Shown: positions 26,001 to 34,221, numbered from the stretch's first letter. The stretch: 64,000 bases of DNA from Chitinophaga sp. XS-30 (GCF_008086345.1 NZ_CP043006.1:6119079-6183078), one strand, 5' to 3'. Notes: generated by a model not told the origin, from the sequence alone. Numbers and translations are program-made.

Positions 26001-26480
26001 CAGGTCTTTCGTGGAAGGATGGTTCCTGTCTTTGATGATCAGCCTGGCTTTTTCCGTGCCTTCAGGATGATTCTCGAAGTAGGCGCCTACCAGTTTACCG
26101 TACCATGCCCAGTCATATTCCGTATCGGTAGCGGCGTGGATACCCACGAAGCCGCCACCGGCCTGGATGTAACGTTCAAAGTCCGCTTCCTGGCGGGTGT
26201 CCAGCACGTCGCCGGTGGTGTTCAGAAAGATCACGGCGGCATACTGCTGCAGGGAATCTTCGGTGAATCGTGCTGCATTCTCGGTAGTATCCACATCAAA
26301 GCCGTTCTCCTTCCCCAGTTGTTGTATGGCATTGATGCCGGCAGGGATGGAGGCATGACGGAAACCGGCGGTCTTGGTAAATACCAGCACCCGGGGTTTG
26401 CCGGGGCGGGATTTACTGCAACCCGCAATGCCCAGGCCCGTCACGGCAAGGATCATAATGATTAAAAGATGTTTCATCAA
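23064..26480 (-). CDS. Multidomain lipoprotein: ThuA, glucose/sorbosone dehydrogenase propeller, PKD, cytochrome c, CBM6-like
   Basis: 1138 residues. A lipoprotein signal (Cys21 in GIAGC) is followed by a ThuA domain (about 28-245), a glucose/sorbosone dehydrogenase beta-propeller (about 260-690, typically PQQ-dependent), a PKD domain (about 700-790), a class I cytochrome c domain with heme site CKTCH (Cys879, Cys882, His883) and probable axial Met in VMSAHP, and a carbohydrate-binding CBM6-like end (about 990-1138). It should sit in the periplasm or outer membrane, oxidise a sugar and pass electrons to its own heme. Its ThuA and cytochrome parts are close relatives of the free-standing ThuA and cytochrome genes a few kilobases upstream. 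Last gene of the locus, after a hairpin. Confidence 0.9.
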   Translation of the reverse strand: MMKHLLIIMILAVTGLGIAGCSKSRPGKPRVLVFTKTAGFRHASIPAGINAIQQLGKENGFDVDTTENAARFTEDSLQQYAAVIFLNTTGDVLDTRQEADFERYIQAGGGFVGIHAATDTEYDWAWYGKLVGAYFENHPEGTEKARLIIKDRNHPSTKDLPETWEHTDEWYNFRNVNKETKVLISVDEKSYKGGTMGDDHRISWYHEYDGGRAFYTELGHTEESYTEAPFLQHVLGGIKYAIGKNQMLDYSRATSQRVPDEDRFTRQVLNGGNFFEPTEMAILPNLDVLIVQRRGEVLFYNNTTQALTQVGYLNVYHKTDVPKVNAEEGLMGVAADPDYAKNHFVYLFYSPADTSVNRLSRFVFRDNKLDMQSEKTILQFYSQRDICCHTGGSIAFGPDGLLYLSTGDNTTPFDEPGEAYTSKGYGPVDDRPGHLQYDGRRTSSNTNDLRGKILRIRVKEDGSYSIPDGNLFKPGTDKTKPEIYAMGTRNPYRISVDQKNGIIYWGDVGPDAAKDDSLRGPMGYDEVNQAKKAGYYGYPLFIGNNQSYRMYNYETGESGAFHDPEKPVNNSRNNTGLTNLPPAVPAFIWYPYGKSAEFPLVGSGGRNAMAGPIYYSEFYPKATRLPEYYNGKLFIYDWIRGWIMAVTLDKDANYVKMEKFMPSAQFNAPIDMEMGPDGRLYILEYGKGWFSKNPDAALVRIDYNGGNRAPRTELKVDKLTGALPFKVKLTAEGAMDPDGDPLTFLWNFGNGNKKETTEPFVEHTFTAAGEYPVFVDVSDSHGATVRSKMINVYAGNETPEVNIDIVGNKMFYFPGKPVRYNVSVTDKEDGSTAAGTLDVSNLYIKALYMEGRDKAAMPQGHQIISGAIAGRNIVESSDCKTCHKINEKSIGPSFMDVATKYKDDPKSPEYLAEKIIKGGGGVWGETVMSAHPTITPGEARQIVEYIFSVAGGAKQEPSLPVSGTVDATAGSELKDNGFLYLMASYTDKGGAGIRPITGAANAELRNPKIQAERYAKADGAATVDISGRKLLIPTASSWASYKDLDLAEVNGIELTYFVQDVPQYGYIVEARLDDAVNGQSLGEVKIGANAQKETAATATIRFPAWTGNDKHTLFLVFKAADPAEKAPVGIDFIKLLAK

Positions 26481-26511
26481 GGTTGTTAGTTTAAATAACG
26501 GGATGTATTAA

Positions 26512-26551
26512 AAGCATATAGAGACGCAGGTTGCTGCGTCTCTATATGCTT
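26512..26551 (-). terminator. Perfect 18-pair hairpin between thuA-like gene and the multidomain lipoprotein gene
   Basis: Arms AAGCATATAGAGACGCAG (26512-26529) and its exact complement (26534-26551) with a four-base loop. On the - strand it is followed by TTTTAATAC, a weak T run. It probably stops or reduces transcription entering the next gene. Confidence 0.65.
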
Positions 26552-26581
26552 ATCTTATGTGTTTGTCTGTCATCATTCCAT

Positions 26582-27322
26582 TCACTTCTTTTTCGCCATC
26601 ACATATTCGATGCCGCCCCATACATGTTGCAGGAAGGCCGGTTCGCTATATGATTCCTTTGTATGGCCCAGTTCGGTATAGAATGTGCGGCCTCCGTCGA
26701 AATCGCGGCACCAGCTCATGGGATGGTCGTCCCCGTTCTTGCCGCCCTTGTAGGATTGCTCATCGATCCTGAGCAGCACATGCAGACCGGGAACGATGCT
26801 TTTGAAGTTGTACCATTCATCCTTGCGGATCCAGGTACTGTCCAGGTGCCGTGTAGCCGGATGATCCCGGTCCTCCACATGCAGCGTTGCCGTCTGCTGG
26901 TGCGGATGGCTGAGGAAATAGGCGCCTACCAGCTGGTTGTACCAGGGCCAGTCGTATTCCGTATCCGTGGCGGCATGTACGCCAACGTAACCGCCGCCTT
27001 TACGGATATAGTTTTCCATGGCGGCCTGCTGCCCGTCGTCCAGTACATTTCCGGTAGTGTTCAGGAATATGATGGCTTTGTAGCGTTTCAGGTTCTTTGC
27101 GGTAAAGACCGCCGCATCTTCGGTGGTATCCACCGCAAATCCTTTTTCCGCACCGAGCTGCATCATGGCCAGTTTGGCCACGGGTATGCAATCGTGCCGG
27201 AAACCGGCCGTTTTGGAAAATACCAGCAGCCTGGGTTTGGCCTTTGCGGTTGTGAAAGCGTATCCTGCAAAGAGGATGCAAATACCACAGATAATGAGCA
27301 GGCTTCGGAGAAGGAATTTCAT
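26582..27322 (-). CDS. ThuA-domain protein (exported or membrane-anchored)
   Basis: 246 residues, a hydrophobic N-terminal segment (about 6-25) then one ThuA domain. Typical motifs are VFSKTAGFRHDCIP, FLNTTGNVLDD, GVHAATDTEYDWPWY, DEWYNF and FYTELGHTKESY. ThuA is a class I amidotransferase-like fold; with ThuB it takes part in disaccharide use through 3-keto sugars in rhizobia, but its exact reaction is uncertain. The start is 3 bases after the stop of the DUF1080 gene, so the two are tightly coupled. It is a paralogue of the ThuA part of the 1138-residue protein downstream. Confidence 0.9.
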   Translation of the reverse strand: MKFLLRSLLIICGICILFAGYAFTTAKAKPRLLVFSKTAGFRHDCIPVAKLAMMQLGAEKGFAVDTTEDAAVFTAKNLKRYKAIIFLNTTGNVLDDGQQAAMENYIRKGGGYVGVHAATDTEYDWPWYNQLVGAYFLSHPHQQTATLHVEDRDHPATRHLDSTWIRKDEWYNFKSIVPGLHVLLRIDEQSYKGGKNGDDHPMSWCRDFDGGRTFYTELGHTKESYSEPAFLQHVWGGIEYVMAKKK

Positions 27323-27325
27323 ATA

Positions 27326-28051
27326 CTAAAGTTCACGGATCTTGATATTCCTGTACCATACGCCGTCGCCATGGTCCTGCAGGGCGATATGGCCTTTGGC
27401 AAATGCGCCGAAACCTTTCCAGGTCTTGAATTTGCTGTTAGCCACAAGCTTGTCCCATTCCGGTGTGCCCATGGTTGTTTCGCCGGTCACCTTGCCGTTC
27501 AGCAGCAGCGTAAGCTTGCCGTCTTTCTTGATGATCTTTGCGGTGTTCCACTCTCCTACCGGTTTGGCGTAACGGGCGGGAGCAGCAATGAGATCATACA
27601 GTTCGCCGGCATTATGTTTTACATTCTTGCCGTCAGGGTGCCCATCATCATCGATCACCTGCATTTCAGGGCCGGTGGAGTAGGTAGCGCCGTACTGATC
27701 GCCTTCCTGTACGCTGAAGATGACACCGCTGTTACCTGCTTTGGATATTTTCCATTCCAGTTCCAGTTCATAGTTTTCGAACTGTTCCACTGTCATGATA
27801 TCTCCGCCGGAAGCACCGGCTTTTTTGGCTTCAGTATCGAGGAACAGCGCGCCGTCCTGCACTTTCCAGGCGGAGGGAGCTTCCTGTTTCTTGAATCCGC
27901 GCCAACCGGTGGTTGTTTTGCCGTCGAACAGCAGTTTCCAGCCGGCTTTCTTTTCTTTCTTTGTCAGGGAAGGACCTCCGTTCTGTGCCTGTGTGGAGGC
28001 GCATCCTGCCAGCACGCCCAGCAGCAATACGGATGAGATAATACGTTTCAT
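27326..28051 (-). CDS. DUF1080 (3-keto-glycoside hydrolase/lyase) lipoprotein
   Basis: 241 residues, lipoprotein signal ending in LAGC (Cys17). A single DUF1080 concanavalin-like domain holds the marks LLFDGKTTTGWRGFKK, NSGVIFSVQEG, GPEMQVIDDDGHPDGK and the closing strand GVWYRNIKIREL. Enzymes of this type break the glycosidic bond of sugars that carry a keto group at C3, by elimination then hydration. It is envelope-anchored, so this step would occur in the periplasm. It lies between a cytochrome c gene (upstream) and a ThuA gene (3 bases downstream), which agrees with that pathway. Confidence 0.9.
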   Translation of the reverse strand: MKRIISSVLLLGVLAGCASTQAQNGGPSLTKKEKKAGWKLLFDGKTTTGWRGFKKQEAPSAWKVQDGALFLDTEAKKAGASGGDIMTVEQFENYELELEWKISKAGNSGVIFSVQEGDQYGATYSTGPEMQVIDDDGHPDGKNVKHNAGELYDLIAAPARYAKPVGEWNTAKIIKKDGKLTLLLNGKVTGETTMGTPEWDKLVANSKFKTWKGFGAFAKGHIALQDHGDGVWYRNIKIREL

Positions 28052-28124
28052 CTGTGTTTATATTTAATTTTTCGGGTCATAAGCAGCCTTGCCGGCTTCC
28101 TATGTTGTGTTTGTCTTTACCTGG

Positions 28125-28523
28125 TTATTTTCCTACGGAGAGGATATATTTCACCATTTCCTTTGCGTCCTCTTCGGGGATGGCCGGATGCGGGGCCATG
28201 GGAATCTCGCCCCAGTTGCCTGCGCCGCCTTTGATCACTTTGCCTGCGAGGGTGGCGATGTTTTCATCGTTGTTCTCGTATTTGGCTGCGATCTCATTGT
28301 AGGAAGGGCCGATCAGTTTGGCATCTTCCTGATGGCAGGTCTTGCAATCCTGCGCAGCGATCAGTTCCTTGCCTTTGCCCGCTGTGGGCGCAACCATGGA
28401 ATCGTCTACCACTACAGGGGTCTCTTCAGATTTTTCTTCTGTTTTCTTTTCTTCACCGCCGCCGCATGCAGCAAAAAGGATCGCCGCACTGATGCATACT
28501 GGCGCCCATATGGTCTTCTTCAT
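28125..28523 (-). CDS. Class I c-type cytochrome lipoprotein
   Basis: 132 residues. Lipoprotein signal with Cys20 (LFAAC), an acidic linker, then a mono-heme cytochrome c: CKTCH with Cys60, Cys63 and His64, and Met109 in EIPMAPHP as the likely sixth ligand. It resembles the cytochrome domain of the 1138-residue lipoprotein nearly residue for residue around IGPS, KVIKGG and GNWGE. It probably carries electrons from a sugar dehydrogenase of this locus to the respiratory chain. It is 48 bases after the sugar isomerase-like gene and 73 before the DUF1080 gene. Confidence 0.92.
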   Translation of the reverse strand: MKKTIWAPVCISAAILFAACGGGEEKKTEEKSEETPVVVDDSMVAPTAGKGKELIAAQDCKTCHQEDAKLIGPSYNEIAAKYENNDENIATLAGKVIKGGAGNWGEIPMAPHPAIPEEDAKEMVKYILSVGK

Positions 28524-28571
28524 TTTTACGCTTTTATGATAACAATAATTGAGAAATCGTTTTAGCCCGGA

Positions 28572-29624
28572 TCAGAGCCCCAAGATACGGCGGTTCAGGT
28601 TCTCATCCGCACCTGTGCCGGCAAAATCGTCAAACGCCTTTTCCGTAACACGGATGATATGGTCGCTGATGAACGGTGCGCCTTCGCGGGCGCCGTCTTC
28701 CGGATGTTTCATACAGCACTCCCATTCCATCACGGCCCATCCTTCGTAGTTGTATTGCGTCAGCTTGCTGAACACGGCGGAGAAATCCACCTGTCCGTCG
28801 CCCAGGGAGCGGAAGCGGCCGGGGCGGTCGATCCATCCCTGGTAGCCGCCGTACACGCCGGAGCGGCCGGTGGGATTGAATTCTGCGTCCTTCACATGGA
28901 ACATCTTTATCTTTTCATGATAGATATCGATATAGCTGAGATAGTCCAGGCACTGCAGCACAAAATGGCTGGGGTCGTACAGGAGGCATGCGCGCTGATG
29001 GTTGCCGGTGGCGGCCAGGAACTGTTCGTAGCTGGCGCCGTCGTGCAGGTCTTCCCCCGGATGCACCTCATAGCAGAGGTCCACGCCGTTCGCATCCATT
29101 TCATTGAGGATGGGAAGCCAGCGGTCCGCCAGTTCCCGGAAACCGGTCTCCACCAGTCCCGCCGGGCGTTGGGGCCAGGGGTACACGGTATGCCAGAGCA
29201 ATGCGCCGCTGAAAGTGGCGTGTGCATTGAGGCCGAGGTTACGGCTGGCTTTGGCGGCGTATTTCAGCTGGTTAACCGCCCATTCTGTGCGGGCTTTGGC
29301 GTTGCCGTGCAGTTCTTTGGGAGCGAAGCCATCGAACAGCTCGTTGTAAGCAGGGTGCACCGCTACCAGCTGCCCCTGCAGGTGAGTGGACAGTTCGGTG
29401 ATCTCCATACCGGCGGACTGCACGATGCCTTTGATCTCGTCCGCATAGGTTTTGCTTTCGGCTGCTTTTTGCAGGTCTATCATGCGGGGGTCCCAGGTGG
29501 GGATCTGCACGCCTTTAAAACCCAGGCCGGCGGCCCATTTGCAAATGCCTTCGAGGGTATTGAAAGGCGCTTTATCGTCCAGGAACTGCGCCAGGAAAAT
29601 GCCTGGTCCTTTGATCGTCCTCAT
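28572..29624 (-). CDS. Sugar phosphate isomerase/epimerase-family protein
   Basis: 350 residues, a TIM-barrel of the xylose isomerase-like type. Acidic and His ligands are visible in DLCYEVHPGEDLHDG, LLYDPSHFVLQ, MFHVKDAEFNP and WAVMEWECC. No signal peptide. Relatives interconvert keto and aldo sugars; in keto-sugar loci they are thought to convert or hydrate the released 3-keto sugar. It begins a sub-operon: the Gfo/Idh gene upstream has its own terminator, and the 180-base gap holds a small palindrome (ATGAGA/TCTCAT, 29692-29707). Confidence 0.88.
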   Translation of the reverse strand: MRTIKGPGIFLAQFLDDKAPFNTLEGICKWAAGLGFKGVQIPTWDPRMIDLQKAAESKTYADEIKGIVQSAGMEITELSTHLQGQLVAVHPAYNELFDGFAPKELHGNAKARTEWAVNQLKYAAKASRNLGLNAHATFSGALLWHTVYPWPQRPAGLVETGFRELADRWLPILNEMDANGVDLCYEVHPGEDLHDGASYEQFLAATGNHQRACLLYDPSHFVLQCLDYLSYIDIYHEKIKMFHVKDAEFNPTGRSGVYGGYQGWIDRPGRFRSLGDGQVDFSAVFSKLTQYNYEGWAVMEWECCMKHPEDGAREGAPFISDHIIRVTEKAFDDFAGTGADENLNRRILGL

Positions 29625-29727
29625 AAACTGTTTCTTCTGTTAATAATTGATTCTTAATGGCCAGAAGGAACCTTGCACCAACCTTCCCCGTATGAGAAAT
29701 CTCTCATGCCCGGTTTCCTTGTCTGTT

Positions 29728-29773
29728 AAAAAATCTGAAGATCAGTGCTTTCATTGTTTCCGGCACTGATCTT
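29728..29773 (-). terminator. Intrinsic terminator after the Gfo/Idh gene
   Basis: Eleven-pair stem AAGATCAGTGC (29738-29748) and GCACTGATCTT (29763-29773), followed on the - strand by CAGATTTTTT. It splits the sugar-oxidation locus into two transcription units. Confidence 0.85.
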
Positions 29774-29805
29774 TATCTGGCGGGCGCCTGATCCTGCTCA
29801 GGTCC

Positions 29806-30969
29806 CTAAATTTCGAATTTTGTCCATTTCTGTTCGCTGGCGGATGATTTCACGACCATGTCGATGAATGCCATGCCGCGGATGCCTTCTTCCACACCGG
29901 GGAAATCCAGGGCTTCGGGGGCTGGAGCAGTACCGTCTGCTTTTGCCTGCAAAGTGAGGGCAAAATTGCGGTAGAGGTTGCCGAATGCCTCCAGGTATCC
30001 TTCCGGATGCCCGCCGGGCGTGCGGCAATTATGGGTGGCAAAGCTGCTGAGGTGCGGGTTGCCGCCACCGGCACGGAGGATCTCCGTGGGTTTGTCCAGC
30101 CACTTCACCAGCAGGGTGTTGGGTTCATGTTGTGCCCATTCGAGCCCGCCTTTTTCGCCATACACGCGGATCTTGAGGGCGTTTTCTTCGCCTGCCGCCA
30201 CCTGTGATGCCTGCAGCACGCCTGCGGCACCGCCATCGAAGCGGATCAGCACAGCGCCGTCATCATCCAGCATACGGCCTTCCACCTGAATGAGGAGGTC
30301 AGCGCATAACTTATCCACTTTCTGGCCGGAGATATATTCCGCGAGATTGAATGCATGCGTGCCGATGTCGCCGAAGGCGCCGCTTTTGCCGGAACGTTTG
30401 GGGTCTGTGCGCCAGGCAGCCTGGGCATTACCTTCGCGCTCGCTCATTTTGCTGAGCCAGCCTTGCGGATATTCTACCCATACTTTCCGGATCTTGCCGA
30501 GCGCACCGGCCTTCACCATTTGTTTGGCCTGTTTCACCATCGGGTAGCCGGTGTAAGTATGTGTCAGCAAGAGTGACAGGCCGGTTTGTTCCTGTTTGGC
30601 TTTCAGTTGTTTGGCTTCATCCAGCGTGAAGGTGATGGGTTTTTCCACCACTACGTGAAAACCTTTGTCCAGCGCCATCATGGCGGGTTCAAAGTGTGCG
30701 AAGTTGGGCGTAACGATGGTGATGAAATCCAGGCGTTTGTCCGCCGGCATGGCGGCTTCCTTCTCCAGCATGGTTTTGAAGTCCGTGTAGATGCGGTCTT
30801 CATCCAGGAAGAGAGAGCGTCCGGAATCCTGGGCAACTTCGGGGTTAATGCTCAAAGCGCCCGCTTTCAATTCTATCAGCCCGTCCATATTCGCCGCGAT
30901 GCGGTGGATGGCGCCGATGAAGGCGTCTTTGCCGCCTCCGATCATTCCCATTCTGAGTTTTCTGTTCAT
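29806..30969 (-). CDS. Gfo/Idh/MocA-family NAD(P)-dependent oxidoreductase
   Basis: 387 residues. The N-terminal Rossmann part has the nucleotide loop MGMIGGGKDAFIGAIH and the family motif VVVEKPITFTLDEAKQL; the C-terminal alpha/beta domain has SGAFGDIGTHAFNLAEYISG, with the usual Asp/His pair. No signal peptide, so cytoplasmic. These enzymes oxidise or reduce sugar and cyclitol hydroxyls, often at C3. It follows the MFS transporter by 36 bases and may handle the imported sugar or regenerate it from the keto form. The direction of the reaction cannot be told. Confidence 0.92.
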   Translation of the reverse strand: MNRKLRMGMIGGGKDAFIGAIHRIAANMDGLIELKAGALSINPEVAQDSGRSLFLDEDRIYTDFKTMLEKEAAMPADKRLDFITIVTPNFAHFEPAMMALDKGFHVVVEKPITFTLDEAKQLKAKQEQTGLSLLLTHTYTGYPMVKQAKQMVKAGALGKIRKVWVEYPQGWLSKMSEREGNAQAAWRTDPKRSGKSGAFGDIGTHAFNLAEYISGQKVDKLCADLLIQVEGRMLDDDGAVLIRFDGGAAGVLQASQVAAGEENALKIRVYGEKGGLEWAQHEPNTLLVKWLDKPTEILRAGGGNPHLSSFATHNCRTPGGHPEGYLEAFGNLYRNFALTLQAKADGTAPAPEALDFPGVEEGIRGMAFIDMVVKSSASEQKWTKFEI

Positions 30970-31005
30970 GCTATAAAAATATTCGATTACCGTTTTCTAT
31001 GTTGA

Positions 31006-32301
31006 TTATGCTGTTTGCAGCGTTGAATGCAGGGTCTGTTTCTTTTTTCCTTTCATGTAAAAGAAAAGCCCGGCGAATGCAACGATCAGGATCACCGGGA
31101 TAATGAGCGTCACATTGATGATCTCAGGACCGGCAACAGCCTGCGCCTGCTGAAAAGTGGTGGCTTCGGGCGTACCCGGAGCGGCCGAGCGGTAAACATC
31201 CAGAGATGCGCTCGCTGGCAGATTCTTGGCAATGATGCTGTCATAAAAGCCTCCCATAAAGAAAGTATAAACGGATACGGCAAACATCCCTGCGCCACCG
31301 ATGAGGTTCATACCCAATGCTCCGGATTCCGGAATATTCTCAGACACGAAACCCAGCATGGTCGGCCAGAAATAGGTGATCCCTATCCCGAAGATAACAG
31401 CTGCCACAAACAGCATGTTACCGGAAACGCTTCCCATCAGATAGAGGCCGAACGCTGAGAAAACAGCGGATGCCAACAATACGCCGGTAGGTGACATTTT
31501 ATGCACCACGGGACCGGCAACAGCACGGCCTAATACCTGTACTCCGGCGGTCAGTGCCAACACCAGCAAACCATACGCTGTTACATTCTTCAGCAGTATC
31601 TCGATCCACTGGTTGGTAAACAGTTCGGTTATCGCTGTTCCGAACATGCAAATGAACATAAATATAAATAAAGGGCTGGCAATAGAACGGTACATCTGCT
31701 TGTTGGAAACACCCGCAGCCACACGCTCTGTTACAGGGAAGTCGAGTTTCAGGAAGAGGAACCCGTAAATCAGCGTGGGTACCAGCATCGTGGCTACCTG
31801 AATCTGCCAACCTATGTTTACCATATTAAGGAAGAATACAATGAGGCTTCCGATCACAATACCACCAGGGAACCAGAGGTGAAAGTGATTCAGTTTTGTT
31901 GTTTTGTTATCCTGATAAATGGTTGCCACCAGCGGGTTACAGGCAGCTTCTACTGTACCATTGGCCATGCCGATGAACAGTGTAGAAATAAACAGGGGCC
32001 AGAAACCTGACGAGAACCAGGGTGTGCAGATAGTCAACAGGATACCCAGCAGGTGCAACACAAAAGCCGCTACCAGCAACCTTTTCATACCAATGGCATC
32101 CACGATGAACCCTCCGATCACTACAGCCAGGGGAAAGCCCCAGAAGGCAGTGCCGGTAATGATGGCCAGTTCCTGGCCACTCAGATGAAATTGTACACCA
32201 AGCTGGCCGAGTATCCCGGCCCGGATTCCAAAGGATAGGGAAGTAACGAGCAAGGCCAGACAGCTGGCAACAAATAGCTTTTCAGGCTGTATCTGCTTCA
32301 T
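31006..32301 (-). CDS. MFS sugar transporter
   Basis: 431 residues with about twelve membrane helices and the layout of the sugar/H+ symporter group (FucP-like). The charged loop VIGGFIVDAIGMKRLLVAA between helices 2 and 3 matches the MFS signature region. It ends in a basic tail. It is the first gene of the - strand locus and lies divergent to the sigma factor at 32484. It probably imports the sugar released by the periplasmic enzymes of the same locus (inference). No specific substrate can be assigned. Confidence 0.88.
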   Translation of the reverse strand: MKQIQPEKLFVASCLALLVTSLSFGIRAGILGQLGVQFHLSGQELAIITGTAFWGFPLAVVIGGFIVDAIGMKRLLVAAFVLHLLGILLTICTPWFSSGFWPLFISTLFIGMANGTVEAACNPLVATIYQDNKTTKLNHFHLWFPGGIVIGSLIVFFLNMVNIGWQIQVATMLVPTLIYGFLFLKLDFPVTERVAAGVSNKQMYRSIASPLFIFMFICMFGTAITELFTNQWIEILLKNVTAYGLLVLALTAGVQVLGRAVAGPVVHKMSPTGVLLASAVFSAFGLYLMGSVSGNMLFVAAVIFGIGITYFWPTMLGFVSENIPESGALGMNLIGGAGMFAVSVYTFFMGGFYDSIIAKNLPASASLDVYRSAAPGTPEATTFQQAQAVAGPEIINVTLIIPVILIVAFAGLFFYMKGKKKQTLHSTLQTA

Positions 32302-32483
32302 AAACGCGATTTTGTGAAAATTCTATGGCTTGATTAAAACGTTTAAATTTATAAAAAGTATTTACATATTTTTATCTTTTTGTGATAAGATACCTGCTTT
32401 AGGTGAATATTTCATCATCCGGAATCCCCCGGCATGTTAATTTAGCTTTTTTTAACATTTGTTCCGATGGATCCGCATGAGAA
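32302..32483. other. Divergent promoter region between MFS and second ECF sigma genes
   Basis: 182 bases, AT-rich. It must contain both promoters, but I found no full TTTG/TAnnTTTG pair. The nearest is TAACATTTG at 32453-32461 for the + strand, one base too long. Confidence 0.4.
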
Positions 32484-33101
32484 ATGGCTGCCAGTTATAA
32501 AATGAAGGGCTCCTTACATACCAATGACCTGCTCCGCGGCCTCAAGGCCCGGGACCCGGAAGTTTTTGCCGGTGTCTACCGACATTACTTCCCCATCCTC
32601 TTTGCCGCTGCCCGTAAATACATAGACGATAAAAGCCTCGCCGAAGAAATGATCCAGGACGTTTTTCTGAACATCTGGGAAAAAGACCTGGCGCCGGACC
32701 ATCCGGCCGCCCTGAAAAGTTATCTTTTCCGCGCACTGATCAACCGCGTCATGAACCATTTTCAGCGGGAAAAAAGATTGCGCCACCACCACGAAGCCCT
32801 GCAACACCTTTCAGAAGAAAGTTATCTTTGCACTTTCATCGAAGAACAGGAACTTCGCGAAAATATTCACAAAGCCATCGAGGCTTTGCCGGACAGGTGT
32901 AAAAAGATATTCAAGATGAGCCGTTTTGACGGCATGAAGAACCAACAGATCGCAGATTCGCTCCAGCTGTCCGTCAAGACCATTGAAAATCAGATGACCA
33001 TTGCATTGAGGCAACTCAGAGCAACTTTATTGGAAAACGATTCGCAGACGCTGCCGCCGGATGCGAAACTGAAAATACTTTTGTTCCTGCTGGGCGTGTA
33101 A
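32484..33101 (+). CDS. ECF-type RNA polymerase sigma factor
   Basis: 205 residues with region 2 (about 25-95, YRHYFPILFAAARKYIDDKSLAEEM) and region 4 (about 135-190, with the helix-turn-helix QQIADSLQLSVKTIENQ). A shorter start at Met7 is possible. It heads a + strand set: fecR follows after 136 bases, then susC and susD. Expected to switch on this set when the STN-bearing transporter binds its ligand. Confidence 0.92.
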   Translation: MAASYKMKGSLHTNDLLRGLKARDPEVFAGVYRHYFPILFAAARKYIDDKSLAEEMIQDVFLNIWEKDLAPDHPAALKSYLFRALINRVMNHFQREKRLRHHHEALQHLSEESYLCTFIEEQELRENIHKAIEALPDRCKKIFKMSRFDGMKNQQIADSLQLSVKTIENQMTIALRQLRATLLENDSQTLPPDAKLKILLFLLGV

Positions 33102-33237
33102 CCTTCACCTGGTTCACGATTGCCCGTCATCCCCCCATTAATTTGTTTTGTCCGAAGAACCCGGAAAAAATTATCTGCCTCCGTTTGGGGGCTGAATGCG
33201 TTTGACTTGTCTTAGCTGAACAATCAACCGAAATTGT

Positions 33238-34221
33238 ATGAGAGGATCCGATCAGGAAGTTTATGCCATGATTATCCGTTCGCTCGATGAACCGGATAAT
33301 CCCGATAACCAGAAAGCACTCCAGGAATGGCTGGCCAAAGACGCCGGTAACCATAAGCTGCTGGCGGAACTGCGGTCGCTTTGGGAAGGCGCCGCGGAAG
33401 CCAGCGTATTTGAAAGCACACAGGCAGACGCTGCCACAGCACGGTTCATCCACATCCTGCATGAACGATACCCTTCCGCAAAGGCCGCATCCACCTCTCC
33501 AAAGCTCAACTGGTGGAAATATGCCGCAGCCGCAGCCATCACGGGCCTGGTCGCCCTCACCTACTGGTGGGCGCAACCTGCTGCGGAAAAACTGACAACG
33601 TTCCGTACCACCGCCCAAACCGATTCGGTAACCCTCTCCGACGGTACCAGGATCGTACTCCACAGCCATTCCGCCATCCGCTATCCGGAAACCTTCCGGG
33701 GAAAAACGAGAACCGTATTCCTGGATGAAGGCACGGCATTCTTTGATGTACAGCAGGATGCAGCCCATCCCTTTACCGCTGCTACCGGTAACCTCAACGT
33801 TGATGTACTGGGCACCGCCTTTAATCTCTCTGTTACCGGCCACAGCATAAAACTCTACGTGGCGGAAGGGGAAGTGGCCTTCGGCCGCAGCGGCGATAAC
33901 AGCCCCCTGCGGTTGCAGGCGGGCAAGGGTGCTTCTTTCCATAAAACCACCGGAACGCTTGCGCCGGACCGGGAGGCAGATCCCAATGCACTCGCCTGGA
34001 AAACGCGTGAGCTCCGCTTTGTGGATATGCCCATGGAAGAAGTCTGCAACGTGCTGTCCGACTGCTACGGGATGGCCGTGATACTGGAAAACGACTCCCG
34101 GAAAGCACAAAAACTGAATGCCCGTTTTAGCCAGAGATCAATAGAAGAAGTATTGCAAACATTGAACGCACTGTATGATTACCGCTACGAAAAACGTGGC
34201 GATACTGTATTTATTCACTAA
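33238..34221 (+). CDS. FecR-family anti-sigma factor
   Basis: 327 residues: helical cytoplasmic N-terminus, one membrane helix at about 94-112 (KYAAAAAITGLVALTYWW), a FecR domain (about 125-225) and a C-terminal DUF4974 domain (about 255-325). The partner of the sigma factor 136 bases upstream and of the STN domain of the transporter 40 bases downstream. The sequence differs clearly from the first FecR at 7-8 kb, so the two relays are probably kept apart. Confidence 0.93.
   Translation: MRGSDQEVYAMIIRSLDEPDNPDNQKALQEWLAKDAGNHKLLAELRSLWEGAAEASVFESTQADAATARFIHILHERYPSAKAASTSPKLNWWKYAAAAAITGLVALTYWWAQPAAEKLTTFRTTAQTDSVTLSDGTRIVLHSHSAIRYPETFRGKTRTVFLDEGTAFFDVQQDAAHPFTAATGNLNVDVLGTAFNLSVTGHSIKLYVAEGEVAFGRSGDNSPLRLQAGKGASFHKTTGTLAPDREADPNALAWKTRELRFVDMPMEEVCNVLSDCYGMAVILENDSRKAQKLNARFSQRSIEEVLQTLNALYDYRYEKRGDTVFIH

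Noticed and set aside
23898..26465. An 855-residue + strand open frame opposite the multidomain lipoprotein gene
   Set aside because: It resembles no family and its codon pattern mirrors the real gene; the GC-rich third positions of the coding strand remove stops on the other.
26663..28036. A 457-residue + strand open frame across the ThuA and DUF1080 genes
   Set aside because: Antisense to two clear genes and without domain features.
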